NCBI GenBank assembly: GCA_009779395.1 | Contig: WREJ01000014.1 | Span: 1 to 13,978 of the forward strand | From: Coriobacteriia bacterium | Lineage (GTDB): Bacteria; Actinomycetota; Coriobacteriia; WRKU01; WQUG01 | DNA length: 13,978 nucleotides | Reading direction: 5' to 3' | Shown here: piece after piece, positions 6,809 through 13,164 of the stretch | How the letters are laid out: every line of letters begins with the position of its first letter | Position numbering within the stretch: the stretch's first letter is position 1 | Position numbers and translations under genes: made by a program | The notes under the pieces: generated by a model | Database searches by the model: none | The model's input: only the letters and a program-made list of their open reading frames with translations | What the model was told of the DNA's origin: nothing

Positions 6809-8026
6809 TTATGCAGTCTCTTTCTTGTTCATGTAGTCGTCATACATCTTTTTCAGTTCGCGGTCGGTCAGCGCACGCTTCAGCCTGCTTGACTTGGTGC
6901 GTACCAAGGCAAGAATCGCCTGTGCGTCCTCGCGCGCGACCTCGATGCCGTGTTCTTTCATCTTTTGTACGATAGTCGCACCACCCGAGTGCTTGCCCAC
7001 AACAATATGACGCTCTAGCCCAACCTCTTCTGGTGGGAAGACTTCATAAGTTGCTGGGTTCTTGATGACGCCGTCTGCGTGAATGCCTGATTCGTGGCTG
7101 AACATGCTTTTACCCACAACAGGGAATGATGGATACAGCTCGCGACCAGCGGCACGCATGACATAGTCGGTGATTTCAAACAATTTAGTCGTGTCAATGT
7201 TGATGTCTTGACCCTCAAGATACTTGAGTGCCATAGCCGTTTGTTCCAGTGAAGCATTTCCAGCACGCTCGCCCAGGCCACCAATAGTAACGTTTACCCA
7301 GGTAGCACCAGCATGAATACCGGCAATCGCGTTTGCTGTTGCCAGACCAAAGTCATTGTGTGTGTGCATTTCGATTTCAAGACCGGTCTCTTCGCGCAGG
7401 GTCTTGACTGCTGAATACATACGGAAGGGTTCCATCAGACCAATGGTGTCGCAAAAACGCAGGCGGTCAGCACCTTCGGCTGCGGCCGCTGCTGCGTATT
7501 CCACCAAAAAGTCGATACCTGTTCTGGACGCATCCTCGGCATTAACTGATACATAGACATCGTGTTCTTTTGCAAAGGCAACACTTTTGCGGATGGTGTC
7601 CAGTACCCAGGCGCGATCTTTAAAGAGCTTTGTCTTTATGTGAATGTCACTGGTTGCTAGCGAGATTGCCACAGCGTCGACACCACAGTCAATCGAGGTC
7701 TTGATAGCATTAACATTCGCCCGGTTCCATCCTAGCACCGAGGCCTTCAGACCTGCGTCGGCAATACGAGAAATGGTCTCTATCTCGCTTCCCCCCATTT
7801 CGGGAATACCGGCTTCGATTTGGTCAATGCCAATGTCATCTAGCATGACCGCAATGTTGAACTTTTCTTCATCGCTAAACACAATACCTGCGGTCTGTTC
7901 ACCGTCACGCAAAGTTGTGTCGTCAAGTTTTACGCGCTGCTTGCCCATCAACGAATCAACCGGAAGCTCGCAAGCATGAGTTGTCGTCTGCGCGGTGAAG
8001 TCGTCTGTGATGCGAATCGCAGTCAT
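6809..8026 (-). CDS. Homocitrate-synthase/NifV-type condensing enzyme (DRE-TIM superfamily; possibly Re-citrate synthase)
   Basis: From ATG at 8026 the protein has 405 residues. GAGGGG sits seven bases upstream, so I reject the longer frame that begins at 8104. The DRE-TIM barrel signature DTTLRDGEQTAG spans 36-47 (R40, D41), and metal-binding HTH lies at 221-223 in EMHTHNDFG. GLGERAGNASLE (250-261), FSHESGIHADG (309-319) and IVVGKHSG (341-348) complete the family. These motifs, including NAEDASR at 162-168, are those of NifV/homocitrate synthases rather than ordinary LeuA. The enzyme condenses acetyl-CoA with a 2-oxoacid (2-oxoglutarate, or oxaloacetate in Re-citrate synthase). It is the first gene of the operon, and its TAA abuts the GTG of the next gene. 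LeuA-like isopropylmalate synthase activity cannot be excluded. There is no LeuA C-terminal allosteric domain; instead a short charged tail follows. Confidence 0.87.
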   Translation of the reverse strand: MTAIRITDDFTAQTTTHACELPVDSLMGKQRVKLDDTTLRDGEQTAGIVFSDEEKFNIAVMLDDIGIDQIEAGIPEMGGSEIETISRIADAGLKASVLGWNRANVNAIKTSIDCGVDAVAISLATSDIHIKTKLFKDRAWVLDTIRKSVAFAKEHDVYVSVNAEDASRTGIDFLVEYAAAAAAEGADRLRFCDTIGLMEPFRMYSAVKTLREETGLEIEMHTHNDFGLATANAIAGIHAGATWVNVTIGGLGERAGNASLEQTAMALKYLEGQDINIDTTKLFEITDYVMRAAGRELYPSFPVVGKSMFSHESGIHADGVIKNPATYEVFPPEEVGLERHIVVGKHSGGATIVQKMKEHGIEVAREDAQAILALVRTKSSRLKRALTDRELKKMYDDYMNKKETA

Positions 8027-8127
8027 GAAAATCCCCTCGTTTCCTTCTTGTTGTTGCCTGTTGTTGCCTATTTCCATGCCGTCTTGCCTTTTCTTGTGGT
8101 TCAAAACTACTCAAATCCTATCCGCCT

Positions 8128-8133
8128 ATTATA
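8128..8133 (-). promoter_or_regulatory. TATAAT -10-like box for the synthase operon
   Basis: The minus strand reads a perfect TATAAT at 8133-8128, preceded by TGCA. Transcription would start near 8121, leaving a leader of about 95 bases before ATG 8026. No good -35 (TTGACA-like) is seen 16-18 bp upstream, so the call rests on the -10 alone and on the need for an operon promoter in this gap. Confidence 0.4.
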
Positions 8134-8310
8134 TGCAGAAAAACTGATAGAACAGCGCGGAGTTATCGAGTATTTTACCGATATGTTCGCGATACAAACG
8201 GTGCTTGCACAAGGCATAAGCAAAACTAGTAATTGCCTATTTTACCATAAGTGGAGGAAATAAATCAGCAGAGCGCGCCCCTCTTGCTCTCTTGTCACCC
8301 AAAACCATTA

Positions 8311-8432
8311 GAGTGCATCCAGGTGGGTGAGATTCGTGCTGATTTGTGAAAGAGGAAGCGCAGCGTAGTTGGTGCCTACGTGAGCATTTCTCTTTCTCAA
8401 ATCAGTGCGGAGATCGCGCGCCTGGTGTGCTC
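8311..8432. repeat. Long imperfect inverted repeat (hairpin), about 120 nt
   Basis: The core is 8339-8405: the 16-base arms starting CTGATTTG and ending CAAATCAG differ at one position, and an apical CGTAG/CTACG stem closes on a 7-base loop (TTGGTGC). Flanking segments 8311-8323 and 8421-8432 also pair (GAGTGCA..CCAGG with CCTGGTGTGCTC), partly through G-U pairs. It lies just after the surface-protein stop codon and lacks a strong T-run on either side, so it is not a classic terminator. It could be a structured RNA, a miniature inverted-repeat element, or a transcript-end stabiliser between the two operons. Confidence 0.6.
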
Positions 8433-8437
8433 TGGTG

Positions 8438-10927
8438 TCAGTAACTCAAAACTTGTAACTCCATCTCGCGATGTCTGCGTCTGCTAGCACTCAGTAGTAC
8501 CAGCAACACGGCAACTGCAAGCACTGCCAGCACTGTCAAAAAGTTACCGGTGACAAAACCTGTTGGGAGTACTTCCATGTTTTCGTTAACAAAGTCTGCT
8601 CTGTTGGCAGCTTCTCCTAGCATTTGTTCTTCTGTAGAAAGTCGTACATTTGCTGCATTTTCTGCTGCAGTAATTACAGATCCTCTGATGCCATCAATGG
8701 TAAGAGTAACTGATGGTCGGTACTCAAGTACGGCATGTTCTATGGCAATATATCTCGTTCCGACATGCGTATCTACAAAGACCAGTGTTTGTCTGTGTTT
8801 AAGACTTATAACTTGTGTTGTGTCGTGACTGAAAGCTAGAAAGTCACCACTTGTGCTTGTTCCTGCTATAGTTCCGTTTTCTGAACTTGTGACAACCGTA
8901 GGAACGCCAGCTATAGTTTCTACAACGTATGCTCGGTAGATTACTGGCGTTGGTGTTGTTACTTCGTCGGGTACAAAAAGTATTAGGTCAAAGTCAAAAT
9001 AAAGTGACATATCAGGAATAGTTCCCGTAACCTCTTTTGAAATCTGCAGTCCCGTTTGCTCAAAAACATCGAGGGGATCTCTGTCGATTCTTCTGGTAAA
9101 GACGTTAGTGAAGACAAGGTCATGTGCTTTGTCTTCGCTTGCTATTCCTGCTACTACTTGCTGTACATCTATAGAAGTTACTACCAGCTGCTCATCTCTT
9201 CTTTCAACAAGAAAGCTTACTAAGTATTCTGTTTGGTCAAAGACCATTGTTTCTGTGTCAGTGTTAGTAAAGGTACCTGACAGTTCACTGATGCGATAGG
9301 TATAGTAACCTGCAGCAGGAAATATGAAGGTATCTCCTAAGAGGAAGTTTGATGTCTTTGTTACGGTCTTTGTCGCACCTGTTGTCGTTCCTTCATCTGA
9401 AGGTGCAAAGACAATGGAATCTATCGTGTTAAGTGCAGGGAGTTCTGATGCTCTGGCGGTGTTGTTGTTAAAGCTGTAGGGGGTTATGATGAACTCAAAG
9501 CTCGCATCAGGTGTTATGGTGCCTGCTGGCATGACGAGGTCTTTGGTGACTGCTATGTTTATTTCAGGTTCTGGTGGTAGCAAGCCAGTTATCAGGGTAG
9601 GTACCAGACGATCGTCCGTGTCATCAAGACCAAGCTGACCATTATAATTGTGACCCCATCCCCACAAACTGCCATCTGATCTGATGGCAAGGGAGTGGGC
9701 TTGTCCTGCAGCCACCTGCGTCCAATCAGTAGCAGTACCTACCTGTGCAGGTGTTGTTTGAATGCCTGTGTCAGTACCGAGTCCTGTTGCGCTATATCCC
9801 CCCCATGCCCAGAGCGTGCCGTCTGATTTGATGGCAAGGGAGTGGATCCATCCTGCAGACACTGCTGCCCAGTTAGTGGCAGTACCTACTTGTGCTGGTG
9901 TTAGTTGATTGCCTGTTGTCGTACCGAGTCCTGTTCTGCCATGGTCGTTATGTCCCCATGACCAGAGGGTACCATCTGATCTGATGGCAAGGGAGTAGCC
10001 ATCTTCATGAAAATTGGAATTACCTGCTGCAGACACTGTTGCCCAGTTAGTAGCAGTGCCTACTTGTGTAGGTGTAGTTTGAAAGCCTGTGGTAGTGCCC
10101 AGTCCTGTCATGCCATTTGCGTTCTCTCCCCATGCCCAGAGCGTGCCGTCTGATCTGATGCCAAGGGAGTGATTACTTCCTGCAGACACCTGTGTCCAGT
10201 TAGTAGCAGTGCCTACTTGCGCAGGTGTTGTTTGAAAGCCATATCCGGTGTCATAATCGAAATCGATGCCCAGTCCTGTTAAGCCATTATTGTTGCTCCC
10301 CCATGACCAGAGCGTACCATCTAATCTGATGGCAAGGGAATGAGCAGCTCCTGCAGACACCTGCGTCCAGTTAGTAGCCGTGCCTACTTGTGCAGGTGTT
10401 GTTTGTAGGCCACTTGCAGCAGCTCCCCATTCCCAGAGCGTGCCGTCTGATTTGATGGCGAGGGAGTGGCTATTTCCTGCAGACACTGCTGCCCAGTTAG
10501 TGGCAGTACCTACTTGTGCAGGTGTTAGTTGATTGCTGTCCCAGCCAATTGCTAAGCCAGTTATGCCTGTTTGACCAAGTTCGTTATGTCCCCATGCCCA
10601 GAGCGTACCATCTGATCTGATAGCGAGGGAATGCTGCCATCCTCCAGAAAAGGTTGTTGCTTCAGGTCGGATATCCAAGCCTGAAAGTGCTGCAATACCA
10701 CTTGTTGTTACAGTTAGTGCTTCATTCGGTACAAATACATCGTCTGCTTGGGGAAACATACTTTGAACCTGCGCAAGCACAGGATTAAACACTGATTGGA
10801 ACGCTGGGGAATTCGCTGCTGCAAGGAAGGGAATTGCGAGTAGAAAAATCGCTACCAGAAGCAGCGCAAATCTACGCTTTTTTAGAGAGCCCCCCCCCCC
10901 CCGGAATTTGGACATTTTAGCGGTCAT
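8438..10927 (-). CDS. Secreted RCC1-repeat surface protein with pilin-like isopeptide domains and LPTG-type anchor
   Basis: Numbering is from ATG 10927 (829 residues). A GTG at 10960 or ATG at 10915 are alternative starts; GTGAG precedes 10927. KKRRF plus a hydrophobic stretch (16-37) forms a signal peptide, with likely cleavage after AAA. Residues about 90-450 hold seven RCC1-type repeats, each with HSLAIRSDGTLWAWG-like and TPAQVGTATNW segments, the number needed for a closed seven-bladed propeller. Residues 455-612 resemble Spy0128/FctA pilin domains (VTKDL K462, YRISE E548, FTNVF N608 as possible isopeptide triad). A second domain follows (ISKEVTG K631, FVNENM N781). LPTG at 787-790, a hydrophobic helix and RRRHR form a sorting-signal-like end; it is LPTGF, lacking the usual x of LPxTG. 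It probably serves as an adhesin or binding protein on the cell wall; the ligand is unknown. Expression is likely phase-variable through the 13-G run in codons 9-13. Confidence 0.88.
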   Translation of the reverse strand: MTAKMSKFRGGGGSLKKRRFALLLVAIFLLAIPFLAAANSPAFQSVFNPVLAQVQSMFPQADDVFVPNEALTVTTSGIAALSGLDIRPEATTFSGGWQHSLAIRSDGTLWAWGHNELGQTGITGLAIGWDSNQLTPAQVGTATNWAAVSAGNSHSLAIKSDGTLWEWGAAASGLQTTPAQVGTATNWTQVSAGAAHSLAIRLDGTLWSWGSNNNGLTGLGIDFDYDTGYGFQTTPAQVGTATNWTQVSAGSNHSLGIRSDGTLWAWGENANGMTGLGTTTGFQTTPTQVGTATNWATVSAAGNSNFHEDGYSLAIRSDGTLWSWGHNDHGRTGLGTTTGNQLTPAQVGTATNWAAVSAGWIHSLAIKSDGTLWAWGGYSATGLGTDTGIQTTPAQVGTATDWTQVAAGQAHSLAIRSDGSLWGWGHNYNGQLGLDDTDDRLVPTLITGLLPPEPEINIAVTKDLVMPAGTITPDASFEFIITPYSFNNNTARASELPALNTIDSIVFAPSDEGTTTGATKTVTKTSNFLLGDTFIFPAAGYYTYRISELSGTFTNTDTETMVFDQTEYLVSFLVERRDEQLVVTSIDVQQVVAGIASEDKAHDLVFTNVFTRRIDRDPLDVFEQTGLQISKEVTGTIPDMSLYFDFDLILFVPDEVTTPTPVIYRAYVVETIAGVPTVVTSSENGTIAGTSTSGDFLAFSHDTTQVISLKHRQTLVFVDTHVGTRYIAIEHAVLEYRPSVTLTIDGIRGSVITAAENAANVRLSTEEQMLGEAANRADFVNENMEVLPTGFVTGNFLTVLAVLAVAVLLVLLSASRRRHREMELQVLSY
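9590..10670 (-). repeat. Intragenic tandem RCC1-coding repeats
   Basis: Seven copies of a roughly 100-200-bp unit encode the propeller blades. Conservation is at DNA level, not only protein: 9851-9912 and 10475-10536 (62 bp each) differ at a single base. Phrases such as CAGAGCGTGCCGTCTGAT and GATGGCAAGGGAGTG recur in most units. Such near-identity implies recent duplication or gene conversion, and the copy number could vary between strains. Confidence 0.85.
10890..10902 (-). repeat. Homopolymeric G(13) tract (C on plus strand) at start of the surface-protein gene
   Basis: Thirteen consecutive C on the plus strand read as CGG GGG GGG GGG GGC in the coding strand, giving Arg-Gly4 directly before the signal-peptide basic residues. 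With 13 G the frame is open (ON). With 12 the frame reaches TAA two codons after the tract, and with 14 it reaches TAG within seven codons. Slipped-strand mispairing would therefore switch the protein on and off. Sequencing error in the run length is possible but the ON frame fits the long ORF. Confidence 0.85.
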
Positions 10928-11057
10928 GGCAGTCTCACTTTCGTTTCGGTTCCAGTGCACACTTCGTATACCTATCAGTTATGGGTAATGGCAGCAAAAA
11001 TTTTAGCAGCTAGTGGTCACACTTCTTTAAAGTGCTCATGATTTGTTGCAATTGCCC

Positions 11058-11837
11058 CTATAAAGGAGCATGAACTATGACTTGACTGTCAACACGACTC
11101 ACCCGTAGGTCAGTATTGTATATTTCGCGCAAAAAGCCCTCGTCTGCTAGTGATTGGGGGCTACCCTGCAGTAGCGAGCCGTCGGGTCGCAGCGCGATTA
11201 GTTCGTCGCATAGCTCGAAGGATTGGTTGATGTCGTGCAAAATGATGACGACGGTCAGACCTAGCTCGCGGTTTAGTTTGCGAATCAGGCGTAGCACGCG
11301 CACCTGGTAGTGTATGTCAAGAAAGGTCGTTGGCTCGTCCAGAAACATTAGGGGCGTTTGTTGCGCCAGACCCATGGCAATCCACACACGTTGCTGCTGA
11401 CCACCCGACAGTTCTTGCATGCGGCGCTGCGCGAAGTCATCCAGGTCGCAGAAATGCAGTGCCTCGGTGATGGCAGCCTCGTCCTCGCTGGTCATTGATT
11501 GGAAGGCTTTTTTGTGAGGAACCCGTCCATAAGCCACCAGGTCACGTACGGTGATGTCTTGCGGTGCGCGATTGTTTTGCCAGACAACAGCAAGGTTTTT
11601 TGCCAGCTCGCTTAAACGGTAGGAGGACAGGTCACGACCGTCCAAAGTAATCTGTGAGCCCGCCTGCGGCTTGAGGTTTTTGGTAAGCAGCTTAAAGAGC
11701 GTCGACTTGCCGCTGCCATTTGCCCCCATCAGGGCAGTAATCTTGCCCCGCGCGATGTCGAAAGAAATGCCATCAAACACTGGCTCGCTGGGATAAGCGA
11801 AGGAAAGATTTTGTACTTTGAAGACAGGCTTATCCAT
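11058..11837 (-). CDS. FecE/BtuD-type ABC transporter ATPase (iron-siderophore, heme or cobamide import)
   Basis: The 259-residue protein carries the full ABC set: Walker A GANGSGKST (38-46), Q-loop Q87, signature LSGGQ (143-147), Walker B LMFLDEP (163-169) and H-loop H201 in ILHDINQS. Length and the AYGRVPH segment after the Q-loop are typical of the FepC/FecE group that powers metal-chelate importers. Its ATG overlaps the end of the permease gene by 8 bp, with AGGAG nine bases upstream, so the two are translated together. It acts at the cytoplasmic face of the membrane as a dimer with the permease. The substrate cannot be read from the sequence. The stop is TAG, and 130 bp follow before the surface-protein start. 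Confidence 0.93.
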   Translation of the reverse strand: MDKPVFKVQNLSFAYPSEPVFDGISFDIARGKITALMGANGSGKSTLFKLLTKNLKPQAGSQITLDGRDLSSYRLSELAKNLAVVWQNNRAPQDITVRDLVAYGRVPHKKAFQSMTSEDEAAITEALHFCDLDDFAQRRMQELSGGQQQRVWIAMGLAQQTPLMFLDEPTTFLDIHYQVRVLRLIRKLNRELGLTVVIILHDINQSFELCDELIALRPDGSLLQGSPQSLADEGFLREIYNTDLRVSRVDSQVIVHAPL

Positions 11838-12822
11838 AAAAATTGCTCCTGCTTCGCAGTAACATGATAAAGAGGGGGCCGCCTACAATCGCCATGAGTA
11901 TGCCAGCGTTGATTTCAAAGGGATGTGCGATCAGGCGTCCTGCGGTGTCAGCCAGCAGCATCAAAAACGCGCCACCCAAAGCACAGTAGGGCAGCAAGAC
12001 GCGGTTGTCGCTACCCACCAACAGGCGTGCAAGGTGGGGAACAATCAGACCCAGAAAAGCGATGACACCCATCACCGCACTAGCAAGCGACACTAAAGTA
12101 ACCGCCACAAACGAGACCATCACCCGCAGCAAGGTCACGTTTACCCCCAGCGAACGTACCGTGTCGTCCTCGAGCCCCAGTAGGTTGCAACGACCTGACA
12201 GCAAAGCCGCCGCCAGCAATGCCGGTGTTACGTAGTAGGCAAGCAACCTGACATCGTTCCAGGTCAGCATCGCAAGGCTGCCCGTAAAGCTGACGCCGCC
12301 ACCCATGGATGCGCCTCCCGACATCAGTACGCCAATGCCCTCGCCCAGCCCCACCATGACGGCGTTGACAGCAATACCAACCAGTATCACGCGCATCGGA
12401 GCAAGCCCTCCCTGATAGGACAGCGAGTACACAATGGCAAAGGTTATCAGTCCGCCACCAATCGCAAATAAGGGGGAGGAGAAGTACAGCAGGGGGAAGA
12501 GACCGACCACCAGAACAGAAGCAAGCGCAGCACCGCTCGAAATACCAATAATCGAAGGGTCGGCAACGGGGTTGCGCAGTACCGCCTGAAACAGCGCACC
12601 AGCAACAGCAAGTGCAGCACCACCCAGCATGGCAATCAAGATGCGGGGGAAACGCAGATCGTAAATCGCAGCGACATTGGGGTCGTAATCGACAAAGAGG
12701 CCACGCAGTAGCTCGGCAAAAGTCACCTGAATGCTGCCCTGATTCACCGCAAAGAAAAACAGCCCCACCAACAGCACGGCAGTCAGCACAAACACTAAAG
12801 CAGTTATCAGTGATTTCCTCAT
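11830..12822 (-). CDS. FecCD-family ABC transporter permease
   Basis: The 330-residue polytopic membrane protein has about nine to ten hydrophobic helices, beginning at residues 5-25. Family motifs are plain: LRNPVADPSIIGISSGA (82-98), and later FLGLIVPHLARLLVG, the cytoplasmic coupling region that docks the ATPase, followed by the conserved LLADTAGRL segment. It forms the homodimeric channel for an iron-siderophore, heme or cobamide. The start ATG at 12822 lies only a few bases after a promoter-like element and has no clear Shine-Dalgarno, suggesting a very short leader. A periplasmic/lipoprotein binding protein normally sits beside these genes; none is seen, and the upstream side is occupied by tRNA-Val. 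Confidence 0.93.
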   Translation of the reverse strand: MRKSLITALVFVLTAVLLVGLFFFAVNQGSIQVTFAELLRGLFVDYDPNVAAIYDLRFPRILIAMLGGAALAVAGALFQAVLRNPVADPSIIGISSGAALASVLVVGLFPLLYFSSPLFAIGGGLITFAIVYSLSYQGGLAPMRVILVGIAVNAVMVGLGEGIGVLMSGGASMGGGVSFTGSLAMLTWNDVRLLAYYVTPALLAAALLSGRCNLLGLEDDTVRSLGVNVTLLRVMVSFVAVTLVSLASAVMGVIAFLGLIVPHLARLLVGSDNRVLLPYCALGGAFLMLLADTAGRLIAHPFEINAGILMAIVGGPLFIMLLRSRSNFYG

Positions 12823-12834
12823 AGCTGTCTATGA

Positions 12835-12863
12835 TACAATATTTGCTCTCCGATTTGTGACAA
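12835..12863. promoter_or_regulatory. Divergent promoter region between permease gene and tRNA-Val
   Basis: On the minus strand TTGTCA (12858-12863, 5/6 to consensus) and TATTGT (12836-12841, 4/6) are 16 bp apart, with a start near 12829, about six bases before the permease ATG. On the plus strand TACAAT (12835-12840) is a good -10, placing a tRNA transcript start near 12847 with a 20-base leader; its -35 is weak. The two -10 boxes overlap, so the promoters may compete. Confidence 0.4.
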
Positions 12864-12866
12864 CGT

Positions 12867-12941
12867 GGGCGATTGGCGCAGCGGGAGCGCAGTGCCCTTA
12901 CAAGGCAAAGGTCATTGGTTCAAATCCAATATCGCCCACCA
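12867..12941 (+). tRNA. tRNA-Val(TAC)
   Basis: The 75-nt cloverleaf is complete. Acceptor arms GGGCGAT/ATCGCCC pair perfectly. The D arm is GCGC..GCGC, the anticodon loop is CTTACAA (anticodon TAC, reading GUA valine codons), and the T arm is ATTGG-TTCAAAT-CCAAT, followed by discriminator A and encoded CCA. The anticodon stem has four good pairs and one outer G-A mismatch. It is the only plus-strand gene. Its 3' half is duplicated downstream, as expected of an integration target. Confidence 0.95.
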
Positions 12942-12955
12942 TGTTCATTTAATTG
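12918..12955 (+). repeat. Direct repeat copy 1 (tRNA-Val 3' end plus 14 bp), possible att core
   Basis: This 38-bp segment, from the T loop of tRNA-Val through CCA and 14 bp beyond, recurs without mismatch at 13074-13111; the flanking bases differ on both sides. A perfect repeat of a tRNA 3' end is the usual footprint of tyrosine-recombinase integration. No integrase gene is in the window. Confidence 0.75.
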
Positions 12956-12963
12956 ACAGCAAA

Positions 12964-12998
12964 AGCGCAGTGCCCTTACAAGGCCAAGGTCACTGGTT
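12964..12998 (+). pseudogene. tRNA-Val fragment (anticodon arm and half T arm)
   Basis: These 35 bases match tRNA-Val 12886-12920 with two substitutions and keep the TAC anticodon loop. The copy lacks the acceptor and D arms, and its T arm is interrupted at 12999 by unrelated, palindrome-rich DNA. It cannot fold as a tRNA. Its offset from the intact gene is 78 bp. Confidence 0.75.
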
Positions 12999-13035
12999 GA
13001 CTACGCTACGCTCCGTCTTCGCTGCGCTTCGTTCG

Positions 13036-13058
13036 CGATTTTGCGCTTGCGCAAATCG
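13036..13058. repeat. Small palindrome in the tRNA-interrupting segment
   Basis: TTTGCGC and GCGCAAA pair around a TT loop, and the stem extends to CGATTT/AAATCG with one bulged T. It lies in the 75-bp segment 12999-13073, which otherwise is made of repeating CGCTACGCTCC / CTTCGCTGCGCTTCG-like words. This resembles a small dispersed palindromic element rather than a terminator (no T-run). Confidence 0.55.
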
Positions 13059-13073
13059 ACTCACTACACTTGC

Positions 13074-13111
13074 GTTCAAATCCAATATCGCCCACCATGT
13101 TCATTTAATTG
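13074..13111 (+). repeat. Direct repeat copy 2 (displaced tRNA-Val 3' end)
   Basis: This is an exact copy of 12918-12955, offset by 156 bp (twice the 78-bp offset of the other tRNA fragment). It contains the T-loop half, acceptor 3' strand and CCA, but no matching 5' half. It ends 53 bp from the stop codon of the Cas12d-like gene, so it may be the boundary of a mobile segment that carries that gene. Confidence 0.75.
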
Positions 13112-13164
13112 GTTGTTTTGGCTCGGGAGGGTATCCGGCAGGTTTGTATTTGGCCTCATTGAAA

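Larger units (their letters stand above)
8027..8437. other. Intergenic region with no convincing gene
   Basis: These 411 bp separate the surface-protein stop from the synthase start. The part near 8026 is the likely 5' leader of the biosynthetic operon (purine/AAC-rich on the minus strand, Shine-Dalgarno GAGGGG). The middle is AT-rich with the -10-like element at 8128-8133 and two GGTAAAATA copies. The far part is a long imperfect hairpin (8311-8432). I looked for a T-box (no GGTGGTACCGCG-like motif) and for a leucine-rich leader peptide, and found neither. Short frames here show no family resemblance. Confidence 0.7.

Noticed and set aside
8027..8104. Longer N-terminus for the synthase
   Set aside because: The extra 26 residues are low-complexity Gln/Asn/Gly, lack family similarity, and GAGGGG lies at the right distance from ATG 8026.
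8027..8437. T-box or leader-peptide attenuator for the operon
   Set aside because: No T-box core and no Leu- or Val-rich leader frame; a 23-codon frame starting at 8307 has no regulatory codon run.
10928..11057. Terminator after the ATPase gene
   Set aside because: Only a 5-bp CACTT/AAGTG stem is present with no clean T-run, too weak to call.
12867..13111. CRISPR-like repeats
   Set aside because: The repeated units are pieces of tRNA-Val, only two or three in number, and not separated by equal spacers.
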